This document shows positions 1 to 9,994 of a stretch of 64,000 nucleotides of DNA, piece by piece (the stretch's first letter is position 1; the number at the start of each line of letters is the position of its first letter). Made by a program: the position numbers and the translations under genes. Under the pieces are notes generated by a model, which was not told the DNA's origin, searched no databases, and saw nothing but the letters and a program-made list of their open reading frames with translations. This stretch comes from Lantana camara (Eukaryota > Streptophyta > Magnoliopsida > Lamiales > Verbenaceae). The DNA lies in the NCBI GenBank assembly GCA_037501455.1, contig CM074857.1:110951501-111015500 (forward strand), in the 5' to 3' direction.

Positions 1-820
1 CTGGCTGTCTTTCCACTTCCCAGAGTGGAATCTAACAAGATATTCTTGTTGATTATGAGGAGATATCTGTTTAAGAATTCCTCCATAGCCTATTTCAGAA
101 GCATCAGTTTCAATAATTTTTTCCCAATTGGGATTTGCAAGCATCAGGCAAGGAAGAGTTATAACTTTTCCTTTGATTTTTTTAATAGCCTGGGTATGAC
201 TATTAGTCCAAGGCTTAGGATTTTTTTTTAATCTATCATAAAGAATGGTTGTATCTTCAGCAAGATTCTTATAATAAGGGGAAATATAATTCAAACTCCC
301 AAGAAATCTTTGGAGTTGAGTTTTATCAGTAATTTGATTGGGAAATTTTGAAGCAAATTCTATACTTCTATTAATAGGAATTATTTTTCCTTTTTCAATA
401 TTATGGCCTAAAAATCTTATTTTAGTCTGAAAAAGAAGCATTTTTGGCTTAGATATAACCAAACCATTTTGGATAACTATTTTCTTGAATATATCAAGAT
501 GTTTAAAATGACTTTCAATATTTTTTGAAAATACTAAGATATCATCAATATAAACAATTATGAAATCACTATAAGGATTGAAAATATCATTCATAATATT
601 TTGAAATTCTGAAGGGGCATTTTTCAACCCAAAAGGCATGACTTTCCACTCATATTGTCCAAAAGGAACATTAAAAGCGGTTTTATAAATATCTTTATCA
701 TGAATTTGAATTTGCCAATATCCAGATTTTAAATCAAATTTGGAAAATATTAAAGCATCATAAAGTCTATCCAATAGATCCTTTTTATTAGGGATCGGAT
801 ATCTTTATCCATTAATAAAA
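1..820 (-). pseudogene. Duplicated RT/RNase H fragment of the viral polyprotein
   Basis: This segment repeats 3785-4590 in the same orientation. I see only two mismatches, near positions 250 and 262, plus a one-base insertion near 810. It covers the middle of the reverse transcriptase, including the YIDD region, to the start of RNase H. On its right it is joined at about 806-821 to viral intergenic DNA, so the start of the RT, the protease, the coat region and the first ORF are missing at this junction. It runs off the left edge of the window. The near identity to the inner copy points to a recent duplication or gene conversion. Confidence 0.88.
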
Positions 821-1061
821 GAAATAAAGACTCAAAAAATTAAAGGATAGTAGAGACCATGTCAAAACATTATACTGTACATGGTAATTTTACAGTATTA
901 AAATAAGCTAGAGATATGATTTTAACCAGTCATGGCAGCAAGCCCTAAAAACGCCTAAATCATGGCAACCAAACGGTCGAATCCAGACTTCGGTTTTGAA
1001 TCTAATCTCGGTTTAAAATAATTCTAACCATCTCAGAAATAAAATTTTTGATCTGGTACTC

Positions 1062-1093
<32 letters not shown>

Positions 1094-1529
1094 GAATATT
1101 GATCTTAATCACATGATATTATTCAACACAAATTGAATTAGCCGGCCATATTAGGCGGCAGAAACAGCGATATAGAAAACTAAATTTAAAGAACTGAAAA
1201 GTAAAATTACTTACTTATTAATTCTTAACACCAGTTTTGCAGGATTGCAAAATTTTTCACTCAGAATAAAATGTTTACAAATTAGAAAACTTACAAACTT
1301 GATAATTTTCGCTCTGCCTAATGCAAAGCTGAACAAACCTATAAATAGACAAAAATTTCGGATTTGAAATCCGGAACTAAAACTAAACTAAACTATTTGC
1401 TCCAGTATTAAAGAGCAAAGTACATCCTTATAAAACCATGGTTGTTTTATTAAAACAGCGGCAAGCAAAACAGCAGGCACTTATTCTTTCCGCAAATGGT
1501 ATTTGATGGGTAGGTGGCATATCATCCTT
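821..1529 (-). other. Viral intergenic region, left copy
   Basis: Non-coding DNA between the stop of the 450-codon ORF and the junction at 821. In viral sense it holds a TATA box (1348-1339), a run of 20 T on the plus strand (1062-1081) and the segment that elsewhere precedes the primer-binding site. The primer-binding site itself is missing here. Viral transcription would run leftward from this copy. Confidence 0.7.
1339..1348 (-). promoter_or_regulatory. Viral TATA box, left copy
   Basis: The plus strand reads CTATAAATAG, which is CTATTTATAG in viral sense. It lies in the intergenic region downstream of the last viral ORF, where caulimovirids place the promoter of the full-length RNA. It would drive transcription toward position 1. 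Confidence 0.6.
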
Positions 1530-2882
1530 TCAAGGTCCCATCTTTTCTTTTCCTTTTCCTTCTTTATTCAAATATTTTTGAATAACTTGATCCAAGTCTT
1601 CAAACATATCCTCATAAGGATTTTGAGCTTCGCCAGCTGGACAATATTCATCATTGGATAATGTATCCATAGAGGCACTGGATTGTGTATCAAAACTTAG
1701 ATTTTTCATTAAATCTTTCTTTACTTCCTTAAGATAGGAAGCCACTTTCTCTTCATCCGAAACTTGTCCTTTTTGAAAATATAATTTCTTTGAAATATAT
1801 TCAAATGGACTAGGAGTTTTATTCTGTTCCTCCTGAATAATATATTCATGTAATTTTGTCTTGATATTATCAATGGTCTCTTGGCCTTCCATACTTCCTT
1901 CTTTATTAAGAGCCAGCATTTTCTTCCAGAACTTAGTATAAAAGGTTCTGAGTAAGCAAGGAATCTTCTGTTGAGTTTCACCCAATTCTGGTTCCCATTT
2001 CCAAATCCATGGAATACCAAATTCAGTAAAGAAATGGAGAAAAGGCATTCCTTCAATCCATTTTCCATTGTTCTGAGCATCAAGAATTTTGGGAGAAATT
2101 TCTACCCATTGGGAATATAATTCCTGAAAATTATTTGGCAAAATTTTTGTTGTAGGGCCAAAACTAAGCCACCATTGGTATAACCAATTTGGAATGTCCT
2201 TGTTATAAACATTTGGACAGATTTTAAAAAACCATGAATGTTTATGAAGCTCATTCTGGTAAAGGAATGCTTTATTAAATGCTTCAATATAATCCCAATA
2301 ATTGAATTTGATTTTAACTTGGGAATTTTGGAGACTATATTCTCTTTCTCTGAGCGTACTTATTCCCCACTCTTCAGCAGATATTATCTGCTTGATAATT
2401 ACTTTACTAAAGCTATAAACTTTAGTTTGCTTTCCTGCATAATAATGAGTAAATTCACAGGATCCTGTCACTTTGAGTATATTCTCAAAATGGGTTCGCT
2501 GTTTATATGAACCAGCAGTAAATGATGCAGTATCTAAATATCTCTGCATGAGATGCCAGATATTATCCTTCCATCTCAAATCTTTATCTTCAAGGAGGAA
2601 TATTACCTCTTTGTGAGCATTTTGCTCATATGGTAATTCAGATGAATCAATCTCTTCATCTCCTACAATATTAGCATAGGATGGAGCAGATTGAGTATTA
2701 CTCTCCTGCTTAGCTTTATAAGCTAAAAATTCCTTGTATAAAGGGTCATCCTTTGGTGTATTACTTGAGGATGATGAAATATTTGCAATATTCTCAGCTA
2801 TAAGCTTTTGATTGCCAAATTGGGCAATAGTTCTTCCACCTCTTCCTCTATTAGAGGAATTTCTGCCTCCTTGAGGTCTCAT
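1530..2882 (-). CDS. Viral 450-codon ORF of unknown function
   Basis: Uninterrupted frame and the last ORF before the viral intergenic region. The N-terminus is Arg/Gly rich (RPQGGRNSSNRGRGGR), suggesting nucleic-acid binding. A low-complexity Ser/Asn stretch follows, then a central part rich in Trp and aromatic residues (NWLYQWWLSFGPT), and an acidic C-terminus ending in a Lys-rich tail. I recognise no catalytic motif. The position would suit a transactivator/inclusion-body or accessory protein, but I see no motif that proves it. The ATG at 2882 lies 19 bases beyond the stop of the preceding broken ORF (2901). A second, broken copy lies in the opposite arm (about 8070-9199). Confidence 0.75.
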   Translation of the reverse strand: MRPQGGRNSSNRGRGGRTIAQFGNQKLIAENIANISSSSSNTPKDDPLYKEFLAYKAKQESNTQSAPSYANIVGDEEIDSSELPYEQNAHKEVIFLLEDKDLRWKDNIWHLMQRYLDTASFTAGSYKQRTHFENILKVTGSCEFTHYYAGKQTKVYSFSKVIIKQIISAEEWGISTLREREYSLQNSQVKIKFNYWDYIEAFNKAFLYQNELHKHSWFFKICPNVYNKDIPNWLYQWWLSFGPTTKILPNNFQELYSQWVEISPKILDAQNNGKWIEGMPFLHFFTEFGIPWIWKWEPELGETQQKIPCLLRTFYTKFWKKMLALNKEGSMEGQETIDNIKTKLHEYIIQEEQNKTPSPFEYISKKLYFQKGQVSDEEKVASYLKEVKKDLMKNLSFDTQSSASMDTLSNDEYCPAGEAQNPYEDMFEDLDQVIQKYLNKEGKGKEKMGP

Positions 2883-2900
2883 CCTGAAATATCAATAGGA

Positions 2901-3531
2901 TTAAGCTATTAGCTTTTGTAATTTATTTTTCACAGCTATAAGCTCTTTTTCATCTTCCTTGATATAATGATCAAGACCATGATCCATATTAAGATAAAAA
3001 CATAAAGATTTAGTTTGCTCAATTTGAGCTTCTAAATATTTTTGTAAAGCTATAAGCTTCGGAATTAACAATCTATAACGCCAGACCGTATCAAGTCCGG
3101 GTGGTTTAATATTAGTCCTAATATCATAGGGACCAATTAAAGGGGGATCAAATTCATATTTGAATTCTGCCCAATTTATCACATTCATCTTCTTATTAGA
3201 AGATTCCATACCTGCAAAATTAAGCAATAAGACTATTAATTTCTTCCAGAATTTTTCCATGAAAATGTATACTGTGATTAATGAGTACGTAAGCATTCTC
3301 ATAACTGCTTTTCCTAGTGATATAATCAATATTATTTCTGGGATTAAGAATTTCATTGTTAATCTTATCCTCCCAGTAAATGACATTTTTCTCATGTTCC
3401 CTTGCCAGGAAAACTAATTTTCTGACATAATTATGAATCTTCTTGGCCTTTTCCCAATTGATAGATTCAAAGAATCTATGGGAAGGGAAGCTGGGTATTC
3501 CACTAGAATTGCACATCCTGTAAATATTCAC
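2901..3531 (-). pseudogene. Viral small ORF, apparently frameshifted
   Basis: Two overlapping reading frames look like the two halves of one protein. The first opens with an ATG at 3531, inside the last codons of the polyprotein, and stops at 3220. The second is open from 3395 and ends at 2901, and it takes on protein-like composition only after about 3215 (motif INWAEFKYEFDPPLIGPYD, then a helical Lys/Glu/Leu-rich C-terminus). The break falls at about 3215-3225 in T-rich DNA. Function is unknown. Alternatives are two separate ORFs, programmed frameshifting, or splicing, because a TTTTGCAG acceptor-like string lies at the break. Confidence 0.55.
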
Positions 3532-6500
3532 GAGTTAAAAAATCAGGAAGACTATTGTCAGTTCCTTTTTTATAAATAATTTCAAAATCAAAAGGGGCTA
3601 ATTGAGCCTGCCATCTAGCAAACATTTGCTTAGAGACTTCATGATCAAAATTTTTATTAAACATGTATTTGGCCGCTTGACAATCTGTCTTAATAATAAA
3701 TTTCTGATTATATAAATCATCTTGAAATTTCAAAACACATTTAAGAATAGCTAAAATCTCTTTAGCTATAGTAGCATAGTTTTTCTGGCTGTCTTTCCAC
3801 TTCCCAGAGTGGAATCTAACAAGATATTCTTGTTGATTATGAGGAGATATCTGTTTAAGAATTCCTCCATAGCCTATTTCAGAAGCATCAGTTTCAATAA
3901 TTTTTTCCCAATTGGGATTTGCAAGCATCAGGCAAGGAAGAGTTATAACTTTTCCTTTGATTTTTTTAATAGCCTGGGTATGACTATTAGTCCAAGGCTT
4001 AGGATTTTTTTTTAATCTATCATAAAGAATGGCTGTATCTTCAGTAAGATTCTTATAATAAGGGGAAATATAATTCAAACTCCCAAGAAATCTTTGGAGT
4101 TGAGTTTTATCAGTAATTTGATTGGGAAATTTTGAAGCAAATTCTATACTTCTATTAATAGGAATTATTTTTCCTTTTTCAATATTATGGCCTAAAAATC
4201 TTATTTTAGTCTGAAAAAGAAGCATTTTTGGCTTAGATATAACCAAACCATTTTGGATAACTATTTTCTTGAATATATCAAGATGTTTAAAATGACTTTC
4301 AATATTTTTTGAAAATACTAAGATATCATCAATATAAACAATTATGAAATCACTATAAGGATTGAAAATATCATTCATAATATTTTGAAATTCTGAAGGG
4401 GCATTTTTCAACCCAAAAGGCATGACTTTCCACTCATATTGTCCAAAAGGAACATTAAAAGCGGTTTTATAAATATCTTTATCATGAATTTGAATTTGCC
4501 AATATCCAGATTTTAAATCAAATTTGGAAAATATTAAAGCATCATAAAGTCTATCCAATAGATCCTTTTTATTAGGGATCGGATATCTTATCCATTTAAG
4601 AGCAATATTAAGAGGTTTATAATTAATAACTAACCTCGGAACTCCTCTCTCTTGTTCAGCCTTTTTATTTACATAAAAAGCTGTGCATGACCAAGGAGAC
4701 TTGGAGGGTCTTATTAACCCTTTGGTTTGAAGAGATTCAATCTCCTTTTTACAAAGATCTAAGTAATCTTTGTTCATTTGACAAGGTCTAGCCTTCGTAG
4801 GAATTTTCTTTTCATCAAAATCTTCCTCATAAGGAAGAGAAACTATATGTTTCTTTCTATCCCAAAAAGCATTGGGATGATCATTACAAATTTGTAAAGA
4901 TAATTGATTATGAAGGAATTTAATTTTTTCTTGTAATTTGACATTTTTTAAAACATTATCAATATTATTGAAATCAATTTCTTGTTTAAGAAAATTAATT
5001 TGTTTTTCCTTTCTTTCAATTAAAGAATCCTTTATTTGGTTTAAAACTCTAGTAAAGGGTTCAATAATAAATTGGAAAGATATTTCTTTCCCTTCAAAAG
5101 TTCCATTAAAACCTTTTTCATCAATATTTTTTATGGGAAATATTTTCTTTAAAAAAGGTGTCCCAAGTATAACTTGGTTGGTAATATTTTTTACCAAAAG
5201 AAAACTATTAGGAATGCAAACTTTATTTTTGCAAATATAAGCTTTAGGAAGTTTATAATTAATTTTTATTTTCTGACCATTGGCAGCACTTATAGAATGA
5301 GTGGTTTTATGAAAATACCTGGTTGGAATAATGCCTTCTTGGATGCAATTTAAATCTGCACCACTATCAACAAGAGCTATAAGATCTTGTTTATAATTTC
5401 CATCAATTAAAAGAGAAATTTTTATAAACCATTTTTGGGATATAACCATTTCTAGAGTTGAAAGGAAATTATCTTCTTCAGAAAAAGTAATTTGATTTTC
5501 TTCTTCAGGAATATAAGCCTGTTTTCCACGGCTGATTTCTAATTTGAAAACTCTTTCTTCAAGATGTTTATTATCATTTTTCAAATCTTTTATTTCTCTT
5601 TTAAGATTTTGAATTTCCAAAGATAAATCAATTTTAGTAGAAGGATGATTGAAAGATTGTCTTTGTTTCAAAATTTTTTGAACTTCTGCCATAGTATATG
5701 GTTCAGAATTTCTTTGAAAACTTTGATTTTGTTCTAAATCCTTATAATTATTAATTTGATCAATGATTTTTGATCTCATATCAGGATCTTGAATTGTTTT
5801 TAAAATATCAAGAATATTATCATTAGTGATAACATTTATTTCCTGGAATTGGGAAAGAATTTGATAAATAGTTCCTTCTTCCATATCTGAAGAATCAGTC
5901 TGATTATCACAGGTTAAACCATTTTTACATGGTTCACATTCTTCTGATTCAGAAGAATAATTTTCATTTTCTAAAACTTCTAAATCATCTGAATGTAGTG
6001 ATTTTTCAGTTTCAGAATCTGAATTCAAAAGAATTTTGCAAAGAGTGTCCTTAATATTATCATCAACCTCTAAGCTTCTAATTTTTTTCTTAGTCCAACA
6101 TTGATTAGCATAATGGCCAATCTTACCACATTTCCGACAAATAATAGGAGGACTATTAGTCTTCCTTTTTTCTCTTCTCATCTCTCTCTTCTCCCTTCGT
6201 TTTCTTTGTTTATGTTTAGAAAACTCAGGAGATTTATGAAATTTCTTTCTTTTATTATTCTTATCTTTATCTAAAGGAGGATTAGAAATCCCAAACTGAT
6301 CACAGAATTGACCTAATTGTCTTCTTTCACTTATATTATGTTTTTTAATTTGTTGGCTTAGCTTTATTTCATTGCATAAAGCTAGTCCTTCCGTTTTACA
6401 AACAGCTATAAGTTGTCCATAATTATAATTATCATAATTAATATTAACTTCCCCTTGTCTAAGGGTTTTTCTAACCCTTTCAGCAAAAAGAGAGGGTAAA

Positions 6501-7810
6501 CCATCAATAAATTTGGACTTCCAATGAGTACTATTGGACTCAGGAAGTTCCATAACTCTACTAAGGAAAGTATCCTTATACCATCTAAAAGATGTAAGAG
6601 TTTTACATCTGAAATTCTGGAGTAGAGTCCTGATATTATCACTATTCTCCGAAAATCTACCAGTAAAATGTTCAATGATATTAACGATCAAAGTATAAAC
6701 AGCATCTTGGGTATCAATCCCATTTTCAGTTTTAATAGTATTTAAAACATCCTGCTTATTAGCATCAGTAAGATAATGATCCCACCAGCCTTTTAATTGA
6801 CCAGTGAATCCAGCAATTATCATTTTGGCAATATCTTTATCTCTATTACCATTAGTCTTACAAATGGTACTATACATAAGCATCCTATGAACGGTATTAT
6901 AAATTTGCCTTTCAGCAAATCCATCAATATTCCATTCATAAATATTTTTACCACTGTAAGAATTATTAAACAAATATTCATTTTCTTCAAGAAGGATATC
7001 TTGAGGAGTAGGCCTAGGATAATAATACATCCTTTGAGTCGGCTTATCAGCATATTTAGATAATTTATTAACTTCATCCTTCACAGTATTATGAAAACCT
7101 TCATTATCAGACATACTGTCTGCGAATTCTTTATTAAGAGCACTAATTTTAAGCCCTTTGAATTTTTCATCTAGAATTTTTTCTAGATCAGTCATAGATT
7201 TTAATTTAAAATCTTTGACTTCAGGAGGAGGTTGCACACTAGGGATAATTCCACTAGTTGCTTCTTGGGATTTTTCCTTATTATCAAGAATTTTCAAATT
7301 ATTAATATCAAAAATAAGTTTTTCAACTCTTTTACTCAAAGAAGAAATATTTTCTCCTAGCACAATTAGATACATATTAGTTAAATTATGCTGCTGGACC
7401 ATATTGTTCATATGCTGCAAAGTAATAGGCAAAGTATTATTTTCAAATAATTTTTGAAATGCATTATAAAAACGGATCTCATTACCTTTTTCTATGGAAA
7501 AAGAATAAGGAGGAGGAAAATTTGCTTTCAGAACTTCTCCGCTATGGGTAAGTCTGTATTCTCTTTCAATAACAGATATATGATTTTCAACATACTTGGT
7601 TATAAACCAAGGAACAAAAGATATCTTTAAATTTTTTTCAGAAAGATCTTTATAAAATTCTTCTTGAAATATTTTTCTATCTTCTTTAGAAAAGTTTTCA
7701 TAAAGCCATTTTTTAAATGGTTCCCATTTAGGAAGATTAAAATCATTTTGAATTTGTTTTCTAGCCGGAGAACCCGGGCTAAAATCAATTTTGGGTTTAT
7801 TAATCATCAT
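3503..7810 (-). CDS. Viral polyprotein: coat, aspartic protease, reverse transcriptase, RNase H
   Basis: A 1435-codon frame without a stop. Residues 1-250 form a charged N-terminal region. About 255-480 is the coat-protein core (RPTPQDILLEEN, GFTGQLKGWWD), followed by a very basic stretch (510-555) and a CCHC knuckle at 558-571 (CRKCGKIGHYANQC). An acidic region and a coiled-coil-like segment (730-765) come next. The protease motif is VDSGAD near 815. The reverse transcriptase spans about 1010-1200 (RLVINYKPLN, FSKFDLKSGYWQ, YIDDILVF near 1159). RNase H begins near 1305 (ETDASEIGYGG) and ends near residue 1425. No integrase follows. The RT signature is caulimovirid. The ATG overlaps the stop of the upstream ORF as ATGA, typical of translational coupling or reinitiation in this family. 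An intact frame does not show that it is expressed. Confidence 0.9.
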   Translation of the reverse strand: MMINKPKIDFSPGSPARKQIQNDFNLPKWEPFKKWLYENFSKEDRKIFQEEFYKDLSEKNLKISFVPWFITKYVENHISVIEREYRLTHSGEVLKANFPPPYSFSIEKGNEIRFYNAFQKLFENNTLPITLQHMNNMVQQHNLTNMYLIVLGENISSLSKRVEKLIFDINNLKILDNKEKSQEATSGIIPSVQPPPEVKDFKLKSMTDLEKILDEKFKGLKISALNKEFADSMSDNEGFHNTVKDEVNKLSKYADKPTQRMYYYPRPTPQDILLEENEYLFNNSYSGKNIYEWNIDGFAERQIYNTVHRMLMYSTICKTNGNRDKDIAKMIIAGFTGQLKGWWDHYLTDANKQDVLNTIKTENGIDTQDAVYTLIVNIIEHFTGRFSENSDNIRTLLQNFRCKTLTSFRWYKDTFLSRVMELPESNSTHWKSKFIDGLPSLFAERVRKTLRQGEVNINYDNYNYGQLIAVCKTEGLALCNEIKLSQQIKKHNISERRQLGQFCDQFGISNPPLDKDKNNKRKKFHKSPEFSKHKQRKRREKREMRREKRKTNSPPIICRKCGKIGHYANQCWTKKKIRSLEVDDNIKDTLCKILLNSDSETEKSLHSDDLEVLENENYSSESEECEPCKNGLTCDNQTDSSDMEEGTIYQILSQFQEINVITNDNILDILKTIQDPDMRSKIIDQINNYKDLEQNQSFQRNSEPYTMAEVQKILKQRQSFNHPSTKIDLSLEIQNLKREIKDLKNDNKHLEERVFKLEISRGKQAYIPEEENQITFSEEDNFLSTLEMVISQKWFIKISLLIDGNYKQDLIALVDSGADLNCIQEGIIPTRYFHKTTHSISAANGQKIKINYKLPKAYICKNKVCIPNSFLLVKNITNQVILGTPFLKKIFPIKNIDEKGFNGTFEGKEISFQFIIEPFTRVLNQIKDSLIERKEKQINFLKQEIDFNNIDNVLKNVKLQEKIKFLHNQLSLQICNDHPNAFWDRKKHIVSLPYEEDFDEKKIPTKARPCQMNKDYLDLCKKEIESLQTKGLIRPSKSPWSCTAFYVNKKAEQERGVPRLVINYKPLNIALKWIRYPIPNKKDLLDRLYDALIFSKFDLKSGYWQIQIHDKDIYKTAFNVPFGQYEWKVMPFGLKNAPSEFQNIMNDIFNPYSDFIIVYIDDILVFSKNIESHFKHLDIFKKIVIQNGLVISKPKMLLFQTKIRFLGHNIEKGKIIPINRSIEFASKFPNQITDKTQLQRFLGSLNYISPYYKNLTEDTAILYDRLKKNPKPWTNSHTQAIKKIKGKVITLPCLMLANPNWEKIIETDASEIGYGGILKQISPHNQQEYLVRFHSGKWKDSQKNYATIAKEILAILKCVLKFQDDLYNQKFIIKTDCQAAKYMFNKNFDHEVSKQMFARWQAQLAPFDFEIIYKKGTDNSLPDFLTREYLQDVQF

Positions 7811-8061
7811 AAAGAAAAATTCATTTCTGAAGCAGTTATATCTGCATCTTTGACATTGTAAATGCCTTTCACAATATTATCAGGTTGAATTTTTAATTCT
7901 TCAACCCTTTCAAAATCAGATTCTTCAATAGATTCTGTTTCTCTCACTTGAGAAGTAGAAGCTCTTGAAGGAGATTGTGTAAAATATATAGGGGAGATAT
8001 GATGATGAGATTTAGATCTAGCATAAGACCTACTGCTTCTTCCTATAAGATTTCTGGAAGG
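7807..8061 (-). pseudogene. C-terminal remnant of the first viral ORF (movement-protein position)
   Basis: An open frame runs from the inverted-repeat junction at about 8061 to a TGA at 7807-7809 that overlaps the polyprotein start. It is Ser/Arg/His rich and then acidic. It has no start codon of its own because the junction cut it off. Caulimovirids place the movement protein before the coat region, so position suggests a movement-protein C-terminus; no diagnostic motif remains. The middle of this ORF is absent from the window. Confidence 0.55.
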
Positions 8062-8069
8062 TGTAGGAG

Positions 8070-9199
8070 ATGAAGAGATTGATTCATCTGAATTACCATA
8101 TGAGCAAAATGCTCACAAAGAGGTAATATTCCTCCTTGAAGATAAAGATTTGAGATGGAAGGATAATATCTGGCATCTCATGCAGAGATATTTAGATACT
8201 GCATCATTTACTGCTGGTTCATATAAACAGCGAACCCATTTTGAGAATATACTCAAAGTGACAGGATCCTGTGAATTTACTCATTATTACGCAGGAAAGC
8301 AAACTAAAGTTTATAGCTTTAGTAAAGTAATTATCAAGCAGATAATATCTGCTGAAGAGTGGGGAATAAGTACGCTCAGAGAAAGAGAATATAGTCTCCA
8401 AAATTCCCAAGTTAAAATCAAATTCAATTATTAGGATTATATTGAAGCATTTAATAAAGCATTCCTTTACCAGAATGAGCTTCATAAACATTCATGGTTT
8501 TTTAAAATCTGTCCAAATGTTTATAACAAGGACATTCCAAATTGGTTATACCAATGGTGGCTTAGTTTTGGCCCTACAACAAAAATTTTGCCAAATAATT
8601 TTCAGGAATTATATTCCCAATGGGTAGAAATTTCTCCCAAAATTCTTGATGCTCAGAACAATGGAAAATGGATTGAAGGAATGCCTTTTCTCCATTTCTT
8701 TACTGAATTTGGTATTCCATGGATTTGGAAATGGGAACCAGAATTGGGTGAAACTCAACAGAAGATTCCTTGCTTACTCAGAACCTTTTATACTAAGTTC
8801 TGGAAGAAAATGCTGGCTCTTAATAAAGAAGGAAGTATGGAAGGCCAAGAGACCATTGATAATATCAAGACAAAATTACATGAATATATTATTCAGGAGG
8901 AACAGAATAAAACTCCTAGTCCATTTGAATATATTTCAAAGAAATTATATTTTCAAAAAGGACAAGTTTCGGATGAAGAGAAAGTGGCTTCCTATCTTAA
9001 GGAAGTAAAGAAAGATTTAATGAAAAATCTAAGTTTTGATACACAATCCAGTGCCTCTATGGATACATTATCCAATGATGAATATTGTCCAGCTGGCGAA
9101 GCTCAAAATCCTTATGAGGATATGTTTGAAGACTTGGATCAAGTTATTCAAAAATATTTGAATAAAGAAGGAAAAGGAAAAGAAAAGATGGGACCTTGA
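8070..9199 (+). pseudogene. Inverted, truncated copy of the viral 450-codon ORF
   Basis: The same protein as on the minus strand at 1530-2882, without its first part, which was lost at the 8062 junction. A G-to-A change turns a Trp codon into TAG at 8432-8434. The remainder is open to the normal stop at 9199. The copy is therefore both headless and nonsense-mutated, while the opposite copy remains open. Confidence 0.85.
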
Positions 9200-9380
9200 A
9201 AGGATGATATGCCACCTACCCATCAAATACCATTTGCGGAAAGAATAAGTGCCTGCTGTTTTGCTTGCCGCTGTTTTAATAAAACAACCATGGTTTTATA
9301 AGGATGTACTTTGCTCTTTAATAATGGAGCAAATAGTTTAGTTTAGTTTTAGTTCCGGATTTCAAATCCGAAATTTTTGT

Positions 9381-9390
9381 CTATTTATAG
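9381..9390 (+). promoter_or_regulatory. Viral TATA box, right copy, facing UPF1
   Basis: CTATTTATAG in the viral intergenic region of the right arm. It would start a rightward transcript through the primer-binding site, out of the viral DNA at about 10276, and toward the UPF1 start codon at 10921. Confidence 0.6.
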
Positions 9391-9931
9391 GTTTGTTCAG
9401 CTTTGCATTAGGCATAGCGAAAATTATCAAGTTTGTAAGTTTTCTAATTTGTAAACATTTTATTCTGAGTGAAAAATTTTGCAATCCTGCAAAACTGGTG
9501 TCAAGAATTAATAAGTAAGTAATTTTACTTTTCAGTTCTTTAAATTTAGTTTTCTATATTGTTGTTTCTGCCGCCTAATATGGCCGGCTAATTCAATTTG
9601 TGTTGAATAATATCATGTGATTAAGATCAATATTCATGGTGGTTTAAAAAAAAAAAAAAAAAAAAAGTACCAGATCAAAAATTTTATTTCTGAGATGGTT
9701 AGAATTATTTTAAGCCGAGATTAGATTCAAAACCGAAGTCTGGATTCGCCCGTTTGGTTGCCATGATTTAGGCATTTTTAGGGCTTGCTGCCATGACTGG
9801 TTAAAATCATATCTCTAGCTTATTTTAATACTGTAAAATTACCATGTACAGTATAATGTTTTGACATGGTCTCTACTATCCTTTAATTTTTTGAGTCTTT
9901 ATTTCCGCCTTAATAAAAGATCCTTATGAAA

Positions 9932-9948
9932 TGGTATCAGAGCCATGG
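9932..9948 (+). other. Primer-binding site for plant initiator-Met tRNA
   Basis: TGGTATCAGAGCCATGG matches the sequence complementary to the 3' end of plant tRNA-iMet, the minus-strand primer of caulimovirids. It sits 46 bases upstream of the next ATG (9995). It is the only intact copy I found in the viral locus. Confidence 0.88.
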
Positions 9949-9994
9949 GTAGTGATCTTAATTTCTGGTATTATTCAACATATCCTTTCTGCAT

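Larger units (their letters stand above)
821..2667 (-). repeat. Left arm of a 1.85-kb inverted repeat in the viral locus
   Basis: This is the reverse complement of 8062-9905, with roughly ten scattered mismatches and a slightly different A/T tract length. It contains the viral intergenic region and all but the first part of the 450-codon ORF. The spacer between the arms is about 5.4 kb (2668-8061). Confidence 0.9.
8062..9905 (+). repeat. Right arm of the inverted repeat
   Basis: Reverse complement of 821-2667. The homology begins at the string TGTAGGAGATGAAG, where the sequence switches abruptly from first-ORF to 450-codon-ORF sequence on the opposite strand. It ends at GAGTCTTTATTTC, after which this copy alone continues into the primer-binding site. 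Confidence 0.9.

Noticed and set aside
8219..8491. Minus-strand 90-codon ORF, also at 2238-2510 on the plus strand
   Set aside because: Each is antisense to the 450-codon viral ORF and is duplicated only because the arms are duplicated.
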